Part shown: piece after piece, positions 48,211 to 58,418 of the stretch
Position numbering within the stretch: position 1 is the first letter of the stretch
How the letters are laid out: every line of letters starts with the position of its first letter
Origin: an uncultured Eubacteriales bacterium
GTDB taxonomy: Bacteria > Bacillota > Clostridia > Oscillospirales > CAG-272
Assembly (NCBI GenBank): GCA_934476315.1
Contig: CAKSNQ010000004.1
Span: forward strand, 11,582-75,581
Length of the DNA: 64,000 nucleotides
Direction of reading: 5' to 3'
Made by a program: the position numbers and the translations under genes
Notes under the pieces: generated by a model
What the model was told of the DNA's origin: nothing
The model's input: only the letters and a program-made list of their open reading frames with translations
Databases searched by the model: none

Positions 48211-51200
48211 TTCTCGGCGGCGCCGGCAGCGGAAAGTCCACCGCTCTTACCGAGAGCATCTCCCGCGATGTGGAAGCGGGACGCCACGTCTTCCTGCTCA
48301 TCCCCGAACAGCAGGCAAACCTGACCGAGCGCGTCATCCTCCCCAAGCTCCCCACACGCGCGGGACTGACATTTACCGTCACCGGCTTTTCCCGGCTGGC
48401 GCGCGCCGCTTCCGACCGCTTTGGCGGTGCGGCGGTCGCCCCCCTGCAAAAAGGGCTCTGCTCGCTCCTTATGTGGCAGAATCTGCGCGAAATGAACGGG
48501 ATGCTTGAGGAATATCACAGCGACTCCCCGCGCACCGACGCCAATCTGACCGCCCTGCTTCTGAAAACCGTCGATCAGCTCCGCGCGGACGCCATCACGC
48601 CGACCGCCCTGGAGCGCGTCGCGGCGCGTCTGCCGGAGAATACGCCCCTGCGCGGCAAGCTGCGCGACATCGCCCTTTTGTACGCCGCCTACGACAACGC
48701 CATCGCCGAAACCTTTGAGGACAGCACGCCCGACACGGTGGACCGGCTGGCAAAGCTGCTGGAGACCCACGACTTCTTCGGCGGCGCACGTGTATATATT
48801 GATTCGTTCACCGGCTTTACCGCGCCGGAATACGCGGTTCTGCGTGCCATTTTGCGGCAGGCAAGTGAGGTGACGGTCACGCTCAGCGCCGACCGGGAGG
48901 ATTCCCGAAACCCCGCCTTCCTCGGCGTCTGCGACACCGCACGGCGTCTGCGCCTGTTGTGCGAGCGCGAGCACATCCCCGTCGAGGTCGTCACGCTGAC
49001 CGAAAATTACCGCACCGACTCGCCGGAATTGCGCCTCCTGGAGCGCGGGCTGTGGGACTTCACCATCACCGCGCAGACCCGCCCCGACGTTCCACCCGAG
49101 GCGCGCGGCGCGCTCACGCTCATGCGTGCCACCAACCTGTACGCCGAGGCGGAGGCGGTTGCTCTCCGGATTCTGGATCTGGTGCACCACGGCACCGCCT
49201 ACGGTGAAATCGCCGTCGTGTTCCGCGACAGCGACACCTACCGCGGGGTCATCGACGCGGCGCTGGAGCGGCACGGGATTCCGTTCTACTTTTCCGAGAA
49301 AACGTCGCTCGCAGAGCAACCGCTCGCCCGCCTCATCTTCTCCTCCCTGCGCGCGGTCTGCCGCGGCTACCAGCAACAGGACGTCTTAGCTATCCTCAAA
49401 ACGGGACTGTTCCCCGTGGACGCCGCGGATGCCGACCTTTTCGAGCAGTACATCACCACGTGGCAGATCACCGGGCGGGGCTTCACCGCCGGGGCGTGGA
49501 CGCGCAACCCGGACGGCTACACCGACCAACTCTCCCCGCGCGGCGAGCAGATTCTCGCGGCGGCGAACCGCGTCCGCGAAGCCCTTATGACGCCCCTGTC
49601 GGCGCTCGGCGAGGCACTCGGGCGCGCGGAACACCTCCCCGCCCTGTGCTGTGCGGTCTACGATTACCTGTGCGCGCTGGACATGCCGGCGCTCTGCGCC
49701 GCGCGTGCGGAAGCGGAGCTAGCCGGAGGGTACGTCAAGGAAGCGGGCGAGACGTTGCGCGTATTCGACACCGTGCTTCTGACGCTGACCCAGATCAGCG
49801 CCCGCCTGCCCGAGCTTGCGCTGACACCCGATGAATTTGCCGCTGCCTTGCAACCTGTTTTTGCGCAGACGCAGATCGCCTCGGTGCCATCGCTCCACGA
49901 CAGCGTGATTCTCGGAAGTGCGGATACGCTCCGCGTGGAAAACATCGCAGTCTCGTTCGTGCTCGGCGTCAACGAGGGAGAATTTCCCCGTGCCGCCGTC
50001 GACAGCGGGCTTCTGACCGAGGCGGACCGACGGGTGCTCTCCGAATCCGGACTGTCGCTCTCGGGTGAGAGCGAGCTTCAGTCGGCAAATGAACTTCTGT
50101 TTCTCTACCGCGCCATGACCAAGCCCTCCCGCCGCCTGTTTGTCTCCACCCTGCGCGCCGCAACCGACGGCAGTGCCAAAGCGCCCTCGGTCGCCTACGC
50201 GCGTCTGCTCTTTCTTTTCCCGTATCTGAAAGATGCGATCTGGGACTTCGACCTGTCCATGCTCCCGACCGCGCACGACCGCGCCACCGCCGGACAGACC
50301 GAAACGCTCCCGTCCGCCATGGCAGAAGCACTGTTCGGCAACACTCTGCGACTGACGCAATCGCGGATTCAGACCTTTGTGCGGTGTCCGTACAGCTTTT
50401 ACTGCCAGTATCGGCTCGCCCTGCGCGAGCGCAAGGCCGCCCGCGTGGAATACACCGACAGCGGAATTTTCCTCCACTTTGTGCTGGAGCAGTTTCTGCG
50501 CCGTCTGACGGACGGCGGGGACGGTCAGCTCCGCCTGCCCGACCCCAATCAAATCGAGCCGATGACGGACGAGATCGTCAACGCCTACCTGCGCCGCCTG
50601 ATCGACACCACCGGGGCGGATATGGTGACGCTTCACATTTTCCGCCGCCTGCGCGCGCTGACACTCATTCTCCTGCGTGACATTCTCAACGAGCTGACGC
50701 ACAGCCGCTTCCTTCCCCACGACTTTGAGGTCCGCATCGGCGGAGGGGGAGCGGGAGACCTGCCGCCGTACGAGATCACGCTTGCCGACGGCAAACGCAT
50801 CCTTCTGGGCGGCGTGGTGGACCGGGTGGACATCTACCGCCGGGACGACCGCATCTACCTGCGCGTCATTGACTACAAAAGCGGCGCCAAGGCGTTTTCG
50901 CTCGACGACATCCGGCAGGGGCTGAACATTCAGCTCCTCCTCTACCTGTTCGCGCTGTGCCGTCCGAGCGGTGCGCAGCCCGCCGGGGTGCTTTACCTTG
51001 CCACCGCAGGCAGCGGAGAAAATCCTACCCCGGAGCGTTCGGGGCTCCTTCTGGACGACCCCGACGTGCTCCTCGCCATGAACGACGAGGCAGACCCCCA
51101 TTATCTCGCCGGGGTCAAGCAGGACCGCAACCACGATTTCCGTGGGCGCGCGCTGATCTCCGCGGACGGGCTCCACAGCCTGGAGGGGGAGCTTTGCGAC

Positions 51201-51323
51201 ATTCTCCGCACCATCGGCGAGCGGATGTTCCGCGGCTATGCCGACCGCACGCCCAGCGAGGACGCCTGCCGCTTCTGCCCGCTATGCTCGTCCTGCCCCG
51301 ACGCCATACGCGCCGCACGCTGA
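48198..51323 (+). CDS. addB: ATP-dependent nuclease subunit B
   Basis: 1041 aa. I start at a GTG (48198), nine bases after AAGGAGGG, which places the Walker A motif LGGAGSGKSTAL at the N-terminus as in AddB. Inactivated helicase domains fill the middle; the C-terminal nuclease has VVDRVDIYRR and IDYKSG. The Cys ligands of the [4Fe-4S] cluster are visible at VRCPYSFYCQY and the extreme C-terminus (CRFCPLCSSC). With AddA it processes double-strand breaks for RecA loading. Confidence 0.94.
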   Translation: MLHLILGGAGSGKSTALTESISRDVEAGRHVFLLIPEQQANLTERVILPKLPTRAGLTFTVTGFSRLARAASDRFGGAAVAPLQKGLCSLLMWQNLREMNGMLEEYHSDSPRTDANLTALLLKTVDQLRADAITPTALERVAARLPENTPLRGKLRDIALLYAAYDNAIAETFEDSTPDTVDRLAKLLETHDFFGGARVYIDSFTGFTAPEYAVLRAILRQASEVTVTLSADREDSRNPAFLGVCDTARRLRLLCEREHIPVEVVTLTENYRTDSPELRLLERGLWDFTITAQTRPDVPPEARGALTLMRATNLYAEAEAVALRILDLVHHGTAYGEIAVVFRDSDTYRGVIDAALERHGIPFYFSEKTSLAEQPLARLIFSSLRAVCRGYQQQDVLAILKTGLFPVDAADADLFEQYITTWQITGRGFTAGAWTRNPDGYTDQLSPRGEQILAAANRVREALMTPLSALGEALGRAEHLPALCCAVYDYLCALDMPALCAARAEAELAGGYVKEAGETLRVFDTVLLTLTQISARLPELALTPDEFAAALQPVFAQTQIASVPSLHDSVILGSADTLRVENIAVSFVLGVNEGEFPRAAVDSGLLTEADRRVLSESGLSLSGESELQSANELLFLYRAMTKPSRRLFVSTLRAATDGSAKAPSVAYARLLFLFPYLKDAIWDFDLSMLPTAHDRATAGQTETLPSAMAEALFGNTLRLTQSRIQTFVRCPYSFYCQYRLALRERKAARVEYTDSGIFLHFVLEQFLRRLTDGGDGQLRLPDPNQIEPMTDEIVNAYLRRLIDTTGADMVTLHIFRRLRALTLILLRDILNELTHSRFLPHDFEVRIGGGGAGDLPPYEITLADGKRILLGGVVDRVDIYRRDDRIYLRVIDYKSGAKAFSLDDIRQGLNIQLLLYLFALCRPSGAQPAGVLYLATAGSGENPTPERSGLLLDDPDVLLAMNDEADPHYLAGVKQDRNHDFRGRALISADGLHSLEGELCDILRTIGERMFRGYADRTPSEDACRFCPLCSSCPDAIRAAR

Positions 51324-51353
51324 CCGATAATTCCGACAGAAAGGAAAACCGCT

Positions 51354-54300
51354 ATGCCAACGCAATGGACCCCCACACCGGCGCAAAGCGCCGCTATGAC
51401 GCTGACCGGCAGAGATATTCTGGTGTCCGCCGCCGCCGGCTCGGGAAAGACCGCGACGCTGACCGAGCGCATCATCCGCCTTCTGACCGAGGTGCGCCCG
51501 GACGGAACCCACGCGGGGGACATCTCCCGCATGCTGATCGTCACCTTTACCCGTGCCGCCGCCGCCGAGCTGCGTGCCCGTCTGTCCGCCGCCCTGTCCG
51601 CCGCCATCGCCGCGCACCCGGAGGACAGATACCTGTACCGCCAGCTCGTCGCGCTGGGAAACGCGCACATCTGCACCATCGACGCTTTTTATCTGGAGCC
51701 GGTCCGCGCCCATTTCGAACAGCTCGGTCTGCCCTCCGCCTTTCGCCTTGCCGACGAGTACGAGCTGACGCCGCTCAAGGAGCAGACGCTCCGCCGTCTG
51801 ATCGCCGACGCCTACGACCGTGCCGTCGTCGCGTCCGCGCCCGCGGGGCAGCCGCTCGACGCCCTGCGTGACAACCGCTTTGCCGAGGCGCTGGACAACC
51901 TCATGCCCAACCGCGACCGCGGCGAGCTTCCGTCTATTCTGCTTTCGCTATATGAGAAACTGCTCACCTACCCCGCCGGAGTGGAACTGCTCCGCACGGC
52001 GTCGGAGCGCTTGCGGAAGGAAGCGGAGATACCGCTTGCCGAGAGCGAAATGGGACAGGCGCTGATGCACGACATAACAGAACGCCTGTCCGCGCTGGGG
52101 AGCGCGATGAGCCGCGCCTGCGGAAAATTGCAGGAGCATCCGGTGCTGTGCGAGCGCTACCTCCCCGCGTTTGCACAGGATCTTGACACCCTGCGCCGTC
52201 TGTGCGGCTCGCTGGAGGCGGGCGACCTCGCCGGGGCACGGGAAATATTGAATACGTACAAGCCCGCGAGCCTGAAGGCGATTCCCCGCGGGACCGAGCT
52301 TCCCGCCGACACCGAACACCACAAGCAGACGCGGGCGGCGGTCAAAGAAACGCTCGCGGCTCTGCGCGAATGTACCCTCTTCGGCGATGAGGACGCCGTT
52401 CACGCCTCCATGCGCCGCACCGCCGACACCGAGCGGATTCTGTACGATCTGCTCACCGCCTACGACGCCGCCATCGGGGAGGAAAAGCTCCGCCGCGGCA
52501 TGTTGGATTTCTCCGACATCCGCCGCTGCATGTACCGCCTGCTCGTTGACCGCGACGGGAACGTCACCGACATCGCCCGCACGCTCGCCGATTCCTTTGA
52601 CGCCGTGTATATCGACGAATATCAGGACGTGGACGCGGTTCAGGACGCCATCTTCGCCATTCTCGGTGCGGGAGGCAAGCGGTTCATGGTCGGCGACATC
52701 AAGCAGAGCATCTATTCGTTCCGCGGCGCCGAGCCGTCCGTCTTTACGCACTACCGCGACACCTTTCCGCCCTACGACCGCGCGCAGGAGACCGACACGG
52801 GCGTGTGCGTGTATATGTCGGAAAACTTCCGGTGCGACCGCAGTGTCATCGACTTTACCAACGCGGTTTGCGCCCCGTTGTTCCGCGCCTGCGGCGACCG
52901 TCTGAACTACCGCGCCGAGGACGATCTGGTGTGCGCCAAAGCCGATGCGGACGCGCATCCCCACCCCGTCCGTGTGGTTCTTCTGGAAAAGCCGCAGGAG
53001 ACGGACGTGACTGAGGGCGCAGAAGCGCCGGAACAGGCAGGGACAGCAGAGAAACCGGGCACGGCAGAGGGAGTGGGAACGGTAGAGCAAGCCCCCGCCG
53101 CGCCGCGTGCAAGGTCCGCACGCACGCTGTCCCCGGAGGCGCTCTGGATTGCCGGAGAAATTCATCGCCTGCTCTGCGAGGAGCCGGGCGAGGGTGAGAC
53201 ACGCCCCCGCCCCGGCGACATTGCCGTCCTTTTGCGCTCCATGACCATGGCGGGCGATCTGGCGACCGCTCTGCGCGCCTACGGCATCGACACCACCTAC
53301 ACGGCAAAGGAGGATTTGTCCTCCCACCCGGACACCATCCTCCTCTACAATCTTCTGTGCGTGATCGACAACCCGCGGGACGACGTTCCCCTCATGGGGC
53401 TGATCAGCGCGGAGGCGTCGCCCTTTACCCTTGCCGACATTCTGACCGTCCGCGCGGCGATCTCGCCCGGACTGCCGCTGTATGACGCCCTTTGCGCCGC
53501 GGCACAGGGGGCGCCGCTTCCGGAGGAAACCTCCCCCGACCTTGTGTCGCGCGCCCGGGCGTTTCTTTCCGACCTGGAGCGCTTCCGCGCCATGGCGACG
53601 ACGCTTCCCGCCGACCGACTGCTCCGCAAGCTGTACAGTGAACCATTCCTCGCGGACAAGGCGACCACCCCGCCGCTCCTCGCACTCTACGACATGGCGC
53701 GGCGGTGTCAGAGCGGCACCTACTGCGGGCTCTACCAATTTGTCACCTACCTGCGCACCATGATGGAGGGCGACCGCGCGTTCTCGGCGGCAAAGCTGCA
53801 CGCCGGCGGCGACGCGGTGCAGATTCTTTCCATCCACAAATCCAAGGGACTGGAATTTCCCATCGTGTTCGTCGCCGGGTGCGGGCAGCGCTTCAACCGC
53901 GACGACCTGAGCGCCCCCGTTCTGTTCGATCCCGCGCTCGGCATCGCGACCAAGCTCTACCGCGACGAGACCGCCTCGCTGGAGGGAACGCTCCCCCGCG
54001 AGGTCATCGCCGGACGGCTCGGGCGCGAACAGCTCCGGGAGGAAATGCGGATTCTGTACGTCGCGCTGACCCGTGCGCGGGAACGTCTCTACGTCACCGC
54101 CAAAATGTCCTCCACCGCGCAGCGGGCGCTCGACCGTGCGGCGGGAGGCGACCCCGGCGACCCGAATCGTTTTTTCTCCATGGGGAATGATATCGACTGG
54201 ATTCTCAGCGCACTGGCAGAGGACGCCCGCCCCGCCGAAGAGAGGCGCTGGGGGGTAGAGGTTCATCCCCTCCCCGACGGACTTCAGGAGCAGCCGGACG

Positions 54301-55220
54301 CCGCGGCGCGTGGGAATACCGCCCTTACCGGTACCGAAGCCACCCTGCAACCGGGTGTGCAGGATTTCTGTCGTCGGGTTCTGACGGAGCATCACACCTA
54401 CACCGACCCCCGCGCCCTTTTGCGAAAGCTCCCCACCAAGGCGGCGGCGTCCAAGCTGCACGGCATCACACTGGAGGACGTGCAGAGCGGCAGTCTCCGC
54501 TTCGATGATGGGGAGGGCGACGAGGGGCTTGCCGATGCGTTCCTCTCGGAGGAGGAGCAAAGCCCGGACCAGCTCCGCCGCCGCATTGAGCTGATGCGCG
54601 CCGCGACCCCCGCCTTTGACACCCTGCTGGAAACCCGCCGCTCCGCGGGCGCGGCGGAACGCGGCACCGCCATGCATCTTTTCTTGCAGTACTGCGACTA
54701 CTGCCGACTCGCCCGCACGGGTGTCCCGCAGGAGATCGAAACGCTGATCGCCGACCGCTTTCTCACCCGGCACACCGCCGAAATTCTCAACCGGGATCAG
54801 CTGGAACGGTTTTTGGAGAGCGACCTGTTCGCTCTGATTCAGAGAGCTGACCGCACGTATCGCGAGCTTCACTTTGACCGCTTTCTGCCCTACGAGCGCC
54901 TGACGCGCGACGCCGCGCTCGCCCGCGCACTGCGGGGATATTCGCTGTACGTCCAGGGCTCGCTGGACCTGCTTTTGGAGATGCCCGACGGCGCGCTCAT
55001 CCTCTGTGACTATAAGACCAACCGTGCCCGCGCCGCCGACGGGGACGTGGATTCCGACCGCTTCCAAGCCCGGCTGGAGCAGGAGCACACCGATCAGCTC
55101 CGCCTCTATTCCGATGCCGTTCTCGGGCTGTTCGGACGCCGCCCCGACCGCGTGCTCATCTATTCCACGTCGCTCGGGAAAACGTTCGACCTGACCGACG
55201 CCGCCCTGAAAAAATCCTGA
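51354..55220 (+). CDS. addA: ATP-dependent helicase/nuclease subunit A
   Basis: 1288 aa. UvrD-like helicase: Q motif PTPAQSAAMTL, Walker A SAAAGSGKTATL, Walker B YIDEYQDVDAVQ, motif III GDIKQSIYSFRGAEP, motif VI YVALTRARERLYV; C-terminal RecB-type nuclease with LILCDYKTNRA. An acidic Ala/Glu/Thr-rich linker (GAEAPEQAGTAEKPGTAEG region) interrupts the helicase core at about residues 545-585. Follows addB by 30 bp. Confidence 0.95.
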   Translation: MPTQWTPTPAQSAAMTLTGRDILVSAAAGSGKTATLTERIIRLLTEVRPDGTHAGDISRMLIVTFTRAAAAELRARLSAALSAAIAAHPEDRYLYRQLVALGNAHICTIDAFYLEPVRAHFEQLGLPSAFRLADEYELTPLKEQTLRRLIADAYDRAVVASAPAGQPLDALRDNRFAEALDNLMPNRDRGELPSILLSLYEKLLTYPAGVELLRTASERLRKEAEIPLAESEMGQALMHDITERLSALGSAMSRACGKLQEHPVLCERYLPAFAQDLDTLRRLCGSLEAGDLAGAREILNTYKPASLKAIPRGTELPADTEHHKQTRAAVKETLAALRECTLFGDEDAVHASMRRTADTERILYDLLTAYDAAIGEEKLRRGMLDFSDIRRCMYRLLVDRDGNVTDIARTLADSFDAVYIDEYQDVDAVQDAIFAILGAGGKRFMVGDIKQSIYSFRGAEPSVFTHYRDTFPPYDRAQETDTGVCVYMSENFRCDRSVIDFTNAVCAPLFRACGDRLNYRAEDDLVCAKADADAHPHPVRVVLLEKPQETDVTEGAEAPEQAGTAEKPGTAEGVGTVEQAPAAPRARSARTLSPEALWIAGEIHRLLCEEPGEGETRPRPGDIAVLLRSMTMAGDLATALRAYGIDTTYTAKEDLSSHPDTILLYNLLCVIDNPRDDVPLMGLISAEASPFTLADILTVRAAISPGLPLYDALCAAAQGAPLPEETSPDLVSRARAFLSDLERFRAMATTLPADRLLRKLYSEPFLADKATTPPLLALYDMARRCQSGTYCGLYQFVTYLRTMMEGDRAFSAAKLHAGGDAVQILSIHKSKGLEFPIVFVAGCGQRFNRDDLSAPVLFDPALGIATKLYRDETASLEGTLPREVIAGRLGREQLREEMRILYVALTRARERLYVTAKMSSTAQRALDRAAGGDPGDPNRFFSMGNDIDWILSALAEDARPAEERRWGVEVHPLPDGLQEQPDAAARGNTALTGTEATLQPGVQDFCRRVLTEHHTYTDPRALLRKLPTKAAASKLHGITLEDVQSGSLRFDDGEGDEGLADAFLSEEEQSPDQLRRRIELMRAATPAFDTLLETRRSAGAAERGTAMHLFLQYCDYCRLARTGVPQEIETLIADRFLTRHTAEILNRDQLERFLESDLFALIQRADRTYRELHFDRFLPYERLTRDAALARALRGYSLYVQGSLDLLLEMPDGALILCDYKTNRARAADGDVDSDRFQARLEQEHTDQLRLYSDAVLGLFGRRPDRVLIYSTSLGKTFDLTDAALKKS

Positions 55221-55235
55221 TTCCGGAGGTTCCTC

Positions 55236-56171
55236 ATGCCTGTTCTCTACTTTTTTGAGGGGTTGCGCACCCCAGTCCTTGATACGCTGTTTTCCCTTGT
55301 CACCCACCTGGGCGGCGAGGCGGTCTTTCTCGCGCTGACGCTGACCGTCCTCTGGTGCATCGATAAAAAAACCGGCTATCTGCTTCTTCTCATCGGGTAC
55401 GTCGGCATCCTTGCCAATCAGTTTCTGAAGCTCGCGTTCCGCGTCCCGCGCCCGTGGGTGAGAGACCCCTCCTTTACCATCGTTGAGTCCGCCCGCGCCG
55501 GCGCCACAGGGTATTCGTTCCCCAGCGGTCACACGCAGAACGCCATCGACGTGTTCGGCACGCTGGCGCACTCCGTGAAGCGTCGCGCGTGGCGCGCGGT
55601 GCTGATTGCCCTGATCGCCCTTGTCGCGCTCTCCCGCATGTACCTCGGCGTGCACACGCCATGGGACGTCGGCGTCTCGCTCGCCATCGGGATCGTGCTG
55701 CAGCTTGCCCTCTACCCGCTGTTCTCCCGCGCGTATGACTCCCGGCACAGCATGCTCTTCGTGCTCGGCGGATTCGTCGCCGCGGCGGGTGCGCTGACTG
55801 TTTACACGACCTGCGCCCCGTTCCCGGCGGACATGGACGCGGAGAACCTCGCGGACGGAATCAAGAACGCCTACACATTTCTCGGGTGCACCATCGCCAT
55901 CGTCCCCGTGTACCTCGCGGATCGCCACCGTCTGCATTACCGCACGGATGCGCCGCTCCCCGGGCAGGTCGTCAAGCTCGTCCTCGGACTCTGTCTGGCA
56001 CTGCTCGTCAAAGGCGTCCTCAAAGCCCCCCTGCTCGCGCTCACCGGCGGGCATCCCGTCGCGCACGCCATCCGCTACGCGATTTTAGTTTTGTTCATCG
56101 GGATCATCTGGCCGATAACCTTTCCGCTTTTCCGCAAGCTCGGCGCCCCGCGTGGGAACGCGGACGCCTGA
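55236..56171 (+). CDS. PAP2-family membrane phosphatase
   Basis: 311 aa. Six or more transmembrane helices. Three phosphatase motifs: KLAFRVPRPW, YSFPSGHTQN and SRMYLGVHTPWDVG, with the catalytic His residues in motifs 2 and 3. It dephosphorylates lipid pyrophosphates such as undecaprenyl pyrophosphate or phosphatidic acid. The C-terminal half adds further helices, making it longer than minimal BcrC/PgpB enzymes. It is 15 bp after addA. Confidence 0.9.
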   Translation: MPVLYFFEGLRTPVLDTLFSLVTHLGGEAVFLALTLTVLWCIDKKTGYLLLLIGYVGILANQFLKLAFRVPRPWVRDPSFTIVESARAGATGYSFPSGHTQNAIDVFGTLAHSVKRRAWRAVLIALIALVALSRMYLGVHTPWDVGVSLAIGIVLQLALYPLFSRAYDSRHSMLFVLGGFVAAAGALTVYTTCAPFPADMDAENLADGIKNAYTFLGCTIAIVPVYLADRHRLHYRTDAPLPGQVVKLVLGLCLALLVKGVLKAPLLALTGGHPVAHAIRYAILVLFIGIIWPITFPLFRKLGAPRGNADA

Positions 56172-56201
56172 AGGTTGTGCGCGCATATTTTGTCAAACCC
56201 C

Positions 56202-56230
56202 TTGACAAACGGCTCGCAATCTGCTAAAAT
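56202..56230 (+). promoter_or_regulatory. Promoter of mntP
   Basis: Perfect TTGACA (56202-56207), 17 bp, TAAAAT (56225-56230), just upstream of the riboswitch. Confidence 0.85.
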
Positions 56231-56239
56231 GGGAGGAAA

Positions 56240-56385
56240 CTTGAGGGAGTAGTCAGCGCACGCGCTGTGCGGCAAGTCGACATACCGACATCCGTCCTGC
56301 GGATCGTCCGGCTTGCCTTAATAGACAAGACTCATGTGCAGAGCGGCGTGTGTTACTCACCCCCTCCCTGCACATGGGTTTCTTT
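56240..56385 (+). promoter_or_regulatory. Manganese (yybP-ykoY) riboswitch with terminator
   Basis: ACTTGAGGGAGTAGTC, then GGCAAGTCGACATACCGAC, CCGGCTTGCC and GACAAGACTCATG match the ordered conserved blocks of yybP-ykoY leaders. The final ACTCATGT can pair either with the 5' ACTTGAG (P1 stem) or take part in a terminator stem CATGTGCAG/CTGCACATG followed by GGGTTTCTTTT. This supports a ligand-on switch: Mn2+ stabilises P1 and prevents termination. It precedes a manganese exporter gene. Confidence 0.88.
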
Positions 56386-56426
56386 TATGCCCGCCCGGGC
56401 GCTCCCTCGGAAGCGAGGAATATCTC

Positions 56427-57059
56427 ATGAATTTCGGGGACTTTGTTGAAATTTTTCTGATCGGCGTCGGGCTGTCGATGGACGCTTTCGCGGTCGCCGC
56501 CTGCCGGGGACTGGAAATGCGGGAACGCATCCGCGTCTCCCACATGTTTGTCATCGCGCTGTTTTTCGGCGGTTTTCAGGCGCTCATGCCGCTGATCGGC
56601 TGGTGGCTTACAAAGAAATTCGAACAGTCCGAAATTCTGAACATTGAAGCGTACGACCACTGGGTCGCCTTTGTTCTGCTCCTCTTCATCGGAGGGAAAA
56701 TGCTCGTGGACGTCTTGCGCGAGAGCAAGTGCGGGCAGGCTACCTCCGCGGACGGCGCGGCGGATAGCGCTCCCACCGAGGAAAAGCTCAACCTTCCGGA
56801 GCTGTTTGTCATGGCAATCGCCACCAGCATTGACGCGCTGGCGACCGGTGTCATCTTCGCAACGGAAAACAGCGTCCGCATCGCCCCCGCCATCACCATC
56901 ATCGGACTGACGACCTTCGCACTCGCCATCGTCGGCGTGCTTGTCGGGCACCGGTTCGGTACAAAATATCAGAAGAAAGCAACCATCGCCGGCGGCGTCA
57001 TCCTGATTGTGATCGGCACAAAAATTCTCCTCGAGGGCGTCGGACTGCTGAACCTGTGA
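56427..57059 (+). CDS. mntP: Manganese efflux pump MntP
   Basis: 210 aa, six transmembrane helices in two repeats. Each half has the conserved acidic motif: GVGLSMDAFAVAACRGLEM in the first and AIATSIDALATGVIFA in the second, where the Asp residues take part in transport. It exports Mn2+. The start at 56427 (MNFGDFVEIFLIG) follows GCGAGGAATATCTC; longer starts would fall inside the riboswitch terminator. Confidence 0.93.
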   Translation: MNFGDFVEIFLIGVGLSMDAFAVAACRGLEMRERIRVSHMFVIALFFGGFQALMPLIGWWLTKKFEQSEILNIEAYDHWVAFVLLLFIGGKMLVDVLRESKCGQATSADGAADSAPTEEKLNLPELFVMAIATSIDALATGVIFATENSVRIAPAITIIGLTTFALAIVGVLVGHRFGTKYQKKATIAGGVILIVIGTKILLEGVGLLNL

Positions 57060-57081
57060 CCCCCTCATAGAAAGGTACCTT

Positions 57082-57858
57082 ATGCTTCGTATACTCGCAC
57101 TCGGCGACATTGTCGGCACGCGCACACTGGAATACCTGCGCACGACGCTCTGGACCAAGCGGCAGGAGCTTGGCGCGGACTTTGTTGTCGCCAACGGAGA
57201 AAACGCGACGGAAATTCACGGAGTCTGCTCTCGTGACGCCGCCCTGCTTCTGGACTGCGGCGTCGATCTGATTACCCTCGGCAACCACACCTTCGGCATG
57301 CGCGACCTCTATGATTTTCTGGACAACCACCCGCGCGACATCCTCCGCCCCGCCAACTTCCCCGCCGCCTGCCCCGGTTGCGGCGACGTCGTCCGCGACA
57401 TCAACGGCTATCGCGCACTGTGCATCAACGTGAACGGAACCGTCTTTATGGAGCCGCTCGACAACCCGTTTTCCGCGGTGGAAGCCGTCCTGCGGCGCGA
57501 GGAGGGACGCTACGACTTCGCGCTCCTCGACATTCACGCCGAGGCAACCTCGGAGAAGATGGCGCTCGCCCGCGCCTTTGACGGGCGCGTCTGCGTCATG
57601 TTCGGTACGCACACCCACGTCCCGACCGCCGACGAGCGGATTCTGCCCGGCGGCTCCGGGTACATCACGGATCTCGGTATGTCCGGTCCCGACGACGGAA
57701 TTCTGGGCACCAAAACCGAGGCGGTTCTGACCAAAATGTGTCGGCACATGCCTGCCCACTTCACTGTGGCAGAGGGCGAAATCGTTGTGAATGGCGCGCT
57801 TTTCGAGGTCGATCCCGCCGCGGGGCGCTGTGTCGGTGTCCGCCGCGTCCGCTTCTGA
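57082..57858 (+). CDS. ymdB: YmdB-family metallophosphoesterase (TIGR00282)
   Basis: 258 aa. Metal ligands in order: LGDIVGTRTLEYL, NGENATEIHGV, LGNHTFGM, and FGTHTHVPTADERILPGGSGYITDLGMSGP. In Bacillus the homologue acts on 2',3'-cAMP and affects biofilm and motility decisions. 22 bp after mntP, so likely co-transcribed and perhaps manganese-dependent. Confidence 0.93.
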   Translation: MLRILALGDIVGTRTLEYLRTTLWTKRQELGADFVVANGENATEIHGVCSRDAALLLDCGVDLITLGNHTFGMRDLYDFLDNHPRDILRPANFPAACPGCGDVVRDINGYRALCINVNGTVFMEPLDNPFSAVEAVLRREEGRYDFALLDIHAEATSEKMALARAFDGRVCVMFGTHTHVPTADERILPGGSGYITDLGMSGPDDGILGTKTEAVLTKMCRHMPAHFTVAEGEIVVNGALFEVDPAAGRCVGVRRVRF

Positions 57859-57946
57859 GCGCGCGTATCATTTCCCCTCAAAACGGTCAAACTGTAAAGG
57901 TCAGATCATAAACAAAGAAAATAAATCCGGAAAGGAGCACTCTCCC

Positions 57947-58258
57947 ATGTCTGTCATTTCCCTGAACGAAGAAAACTTCCGCACGCAGGTGCTGGAGTCC
58001 GATTGTCCTGTGCTGGTCGACTTTTTTGCCACGTGGTGCGGTCCGTGCCGCATGATGTCCCCGCTGGTCGATAAGATCGCCGAGGAGCACCCGGAATATC
58101 GTGTGTGCAAGCTCGACGTCGATGAGCAGAGCGCGCTGGCACAGCAGTACGAAGTCATGAGCATCCCGACGCTGATCGCGTTCCGCGCCGGTCAGCCCGT
58201 CGCCCGCAAGGTCGGCGTCTGCTCCGAGGCGGCACTGCTCGACATGCTCGGGAAGTAA
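57947..58258 (+). CDS. trxA: Thioredoxin
   Basis: 103 aa with the active site VDFFATWCGPCRMM and the cis-Pro at SIPTLIAF. General disulfide reductant; TrxB at 24678 is the likely reductase. The start at 57947 follows GAAAGGAGCACTCTCCC. Confidence 0.95.
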   Translation: MSVISLNEENFRTQVLESDCPVLVDFFATWCGPCRMMSPLVDKIAEEHPEYRVCKLDVDEQSALAQQYEVMSIPTLIAFRAGQPVARKVGVCSEAALLDMLGK

Positions 58259-58283
58259 TCGCCGCGCAAATTTTCGCCGTGCA

Positions 58284-58352
58284 AAAAAGAGACACACCGT
58301 CGCACAAGGAAGGCGCTCAGCGCAACCCCCGGTGCCCGGTGTGTTTCTTTTT
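58284..58352 (+). terminator. Terminator of the mntP-ymdB-trxA unit
   Basis: AAAAAGAGACACACCG pairs with CGGTGTGTTTCTTTTT (16 bp, one G-T), symmetrical A- and T-runs, so it can work in both directions. Confidence 0.85.
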
Positions 58353-58418
58353 GTTTGACTTCGCCCTGCTTTCGAAATGTGCCGCCGCGCGGTCAAAGTG
58401 ACGGCAGGCGCGCCGCGG

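Noticed and set aside
51948..56066. 1372-aa minus-strand frame opposite addA and the PAP2 gene
   Set aside because: Shadow frame; crosses two real genes with intact catalytic motifs on the plus strand.
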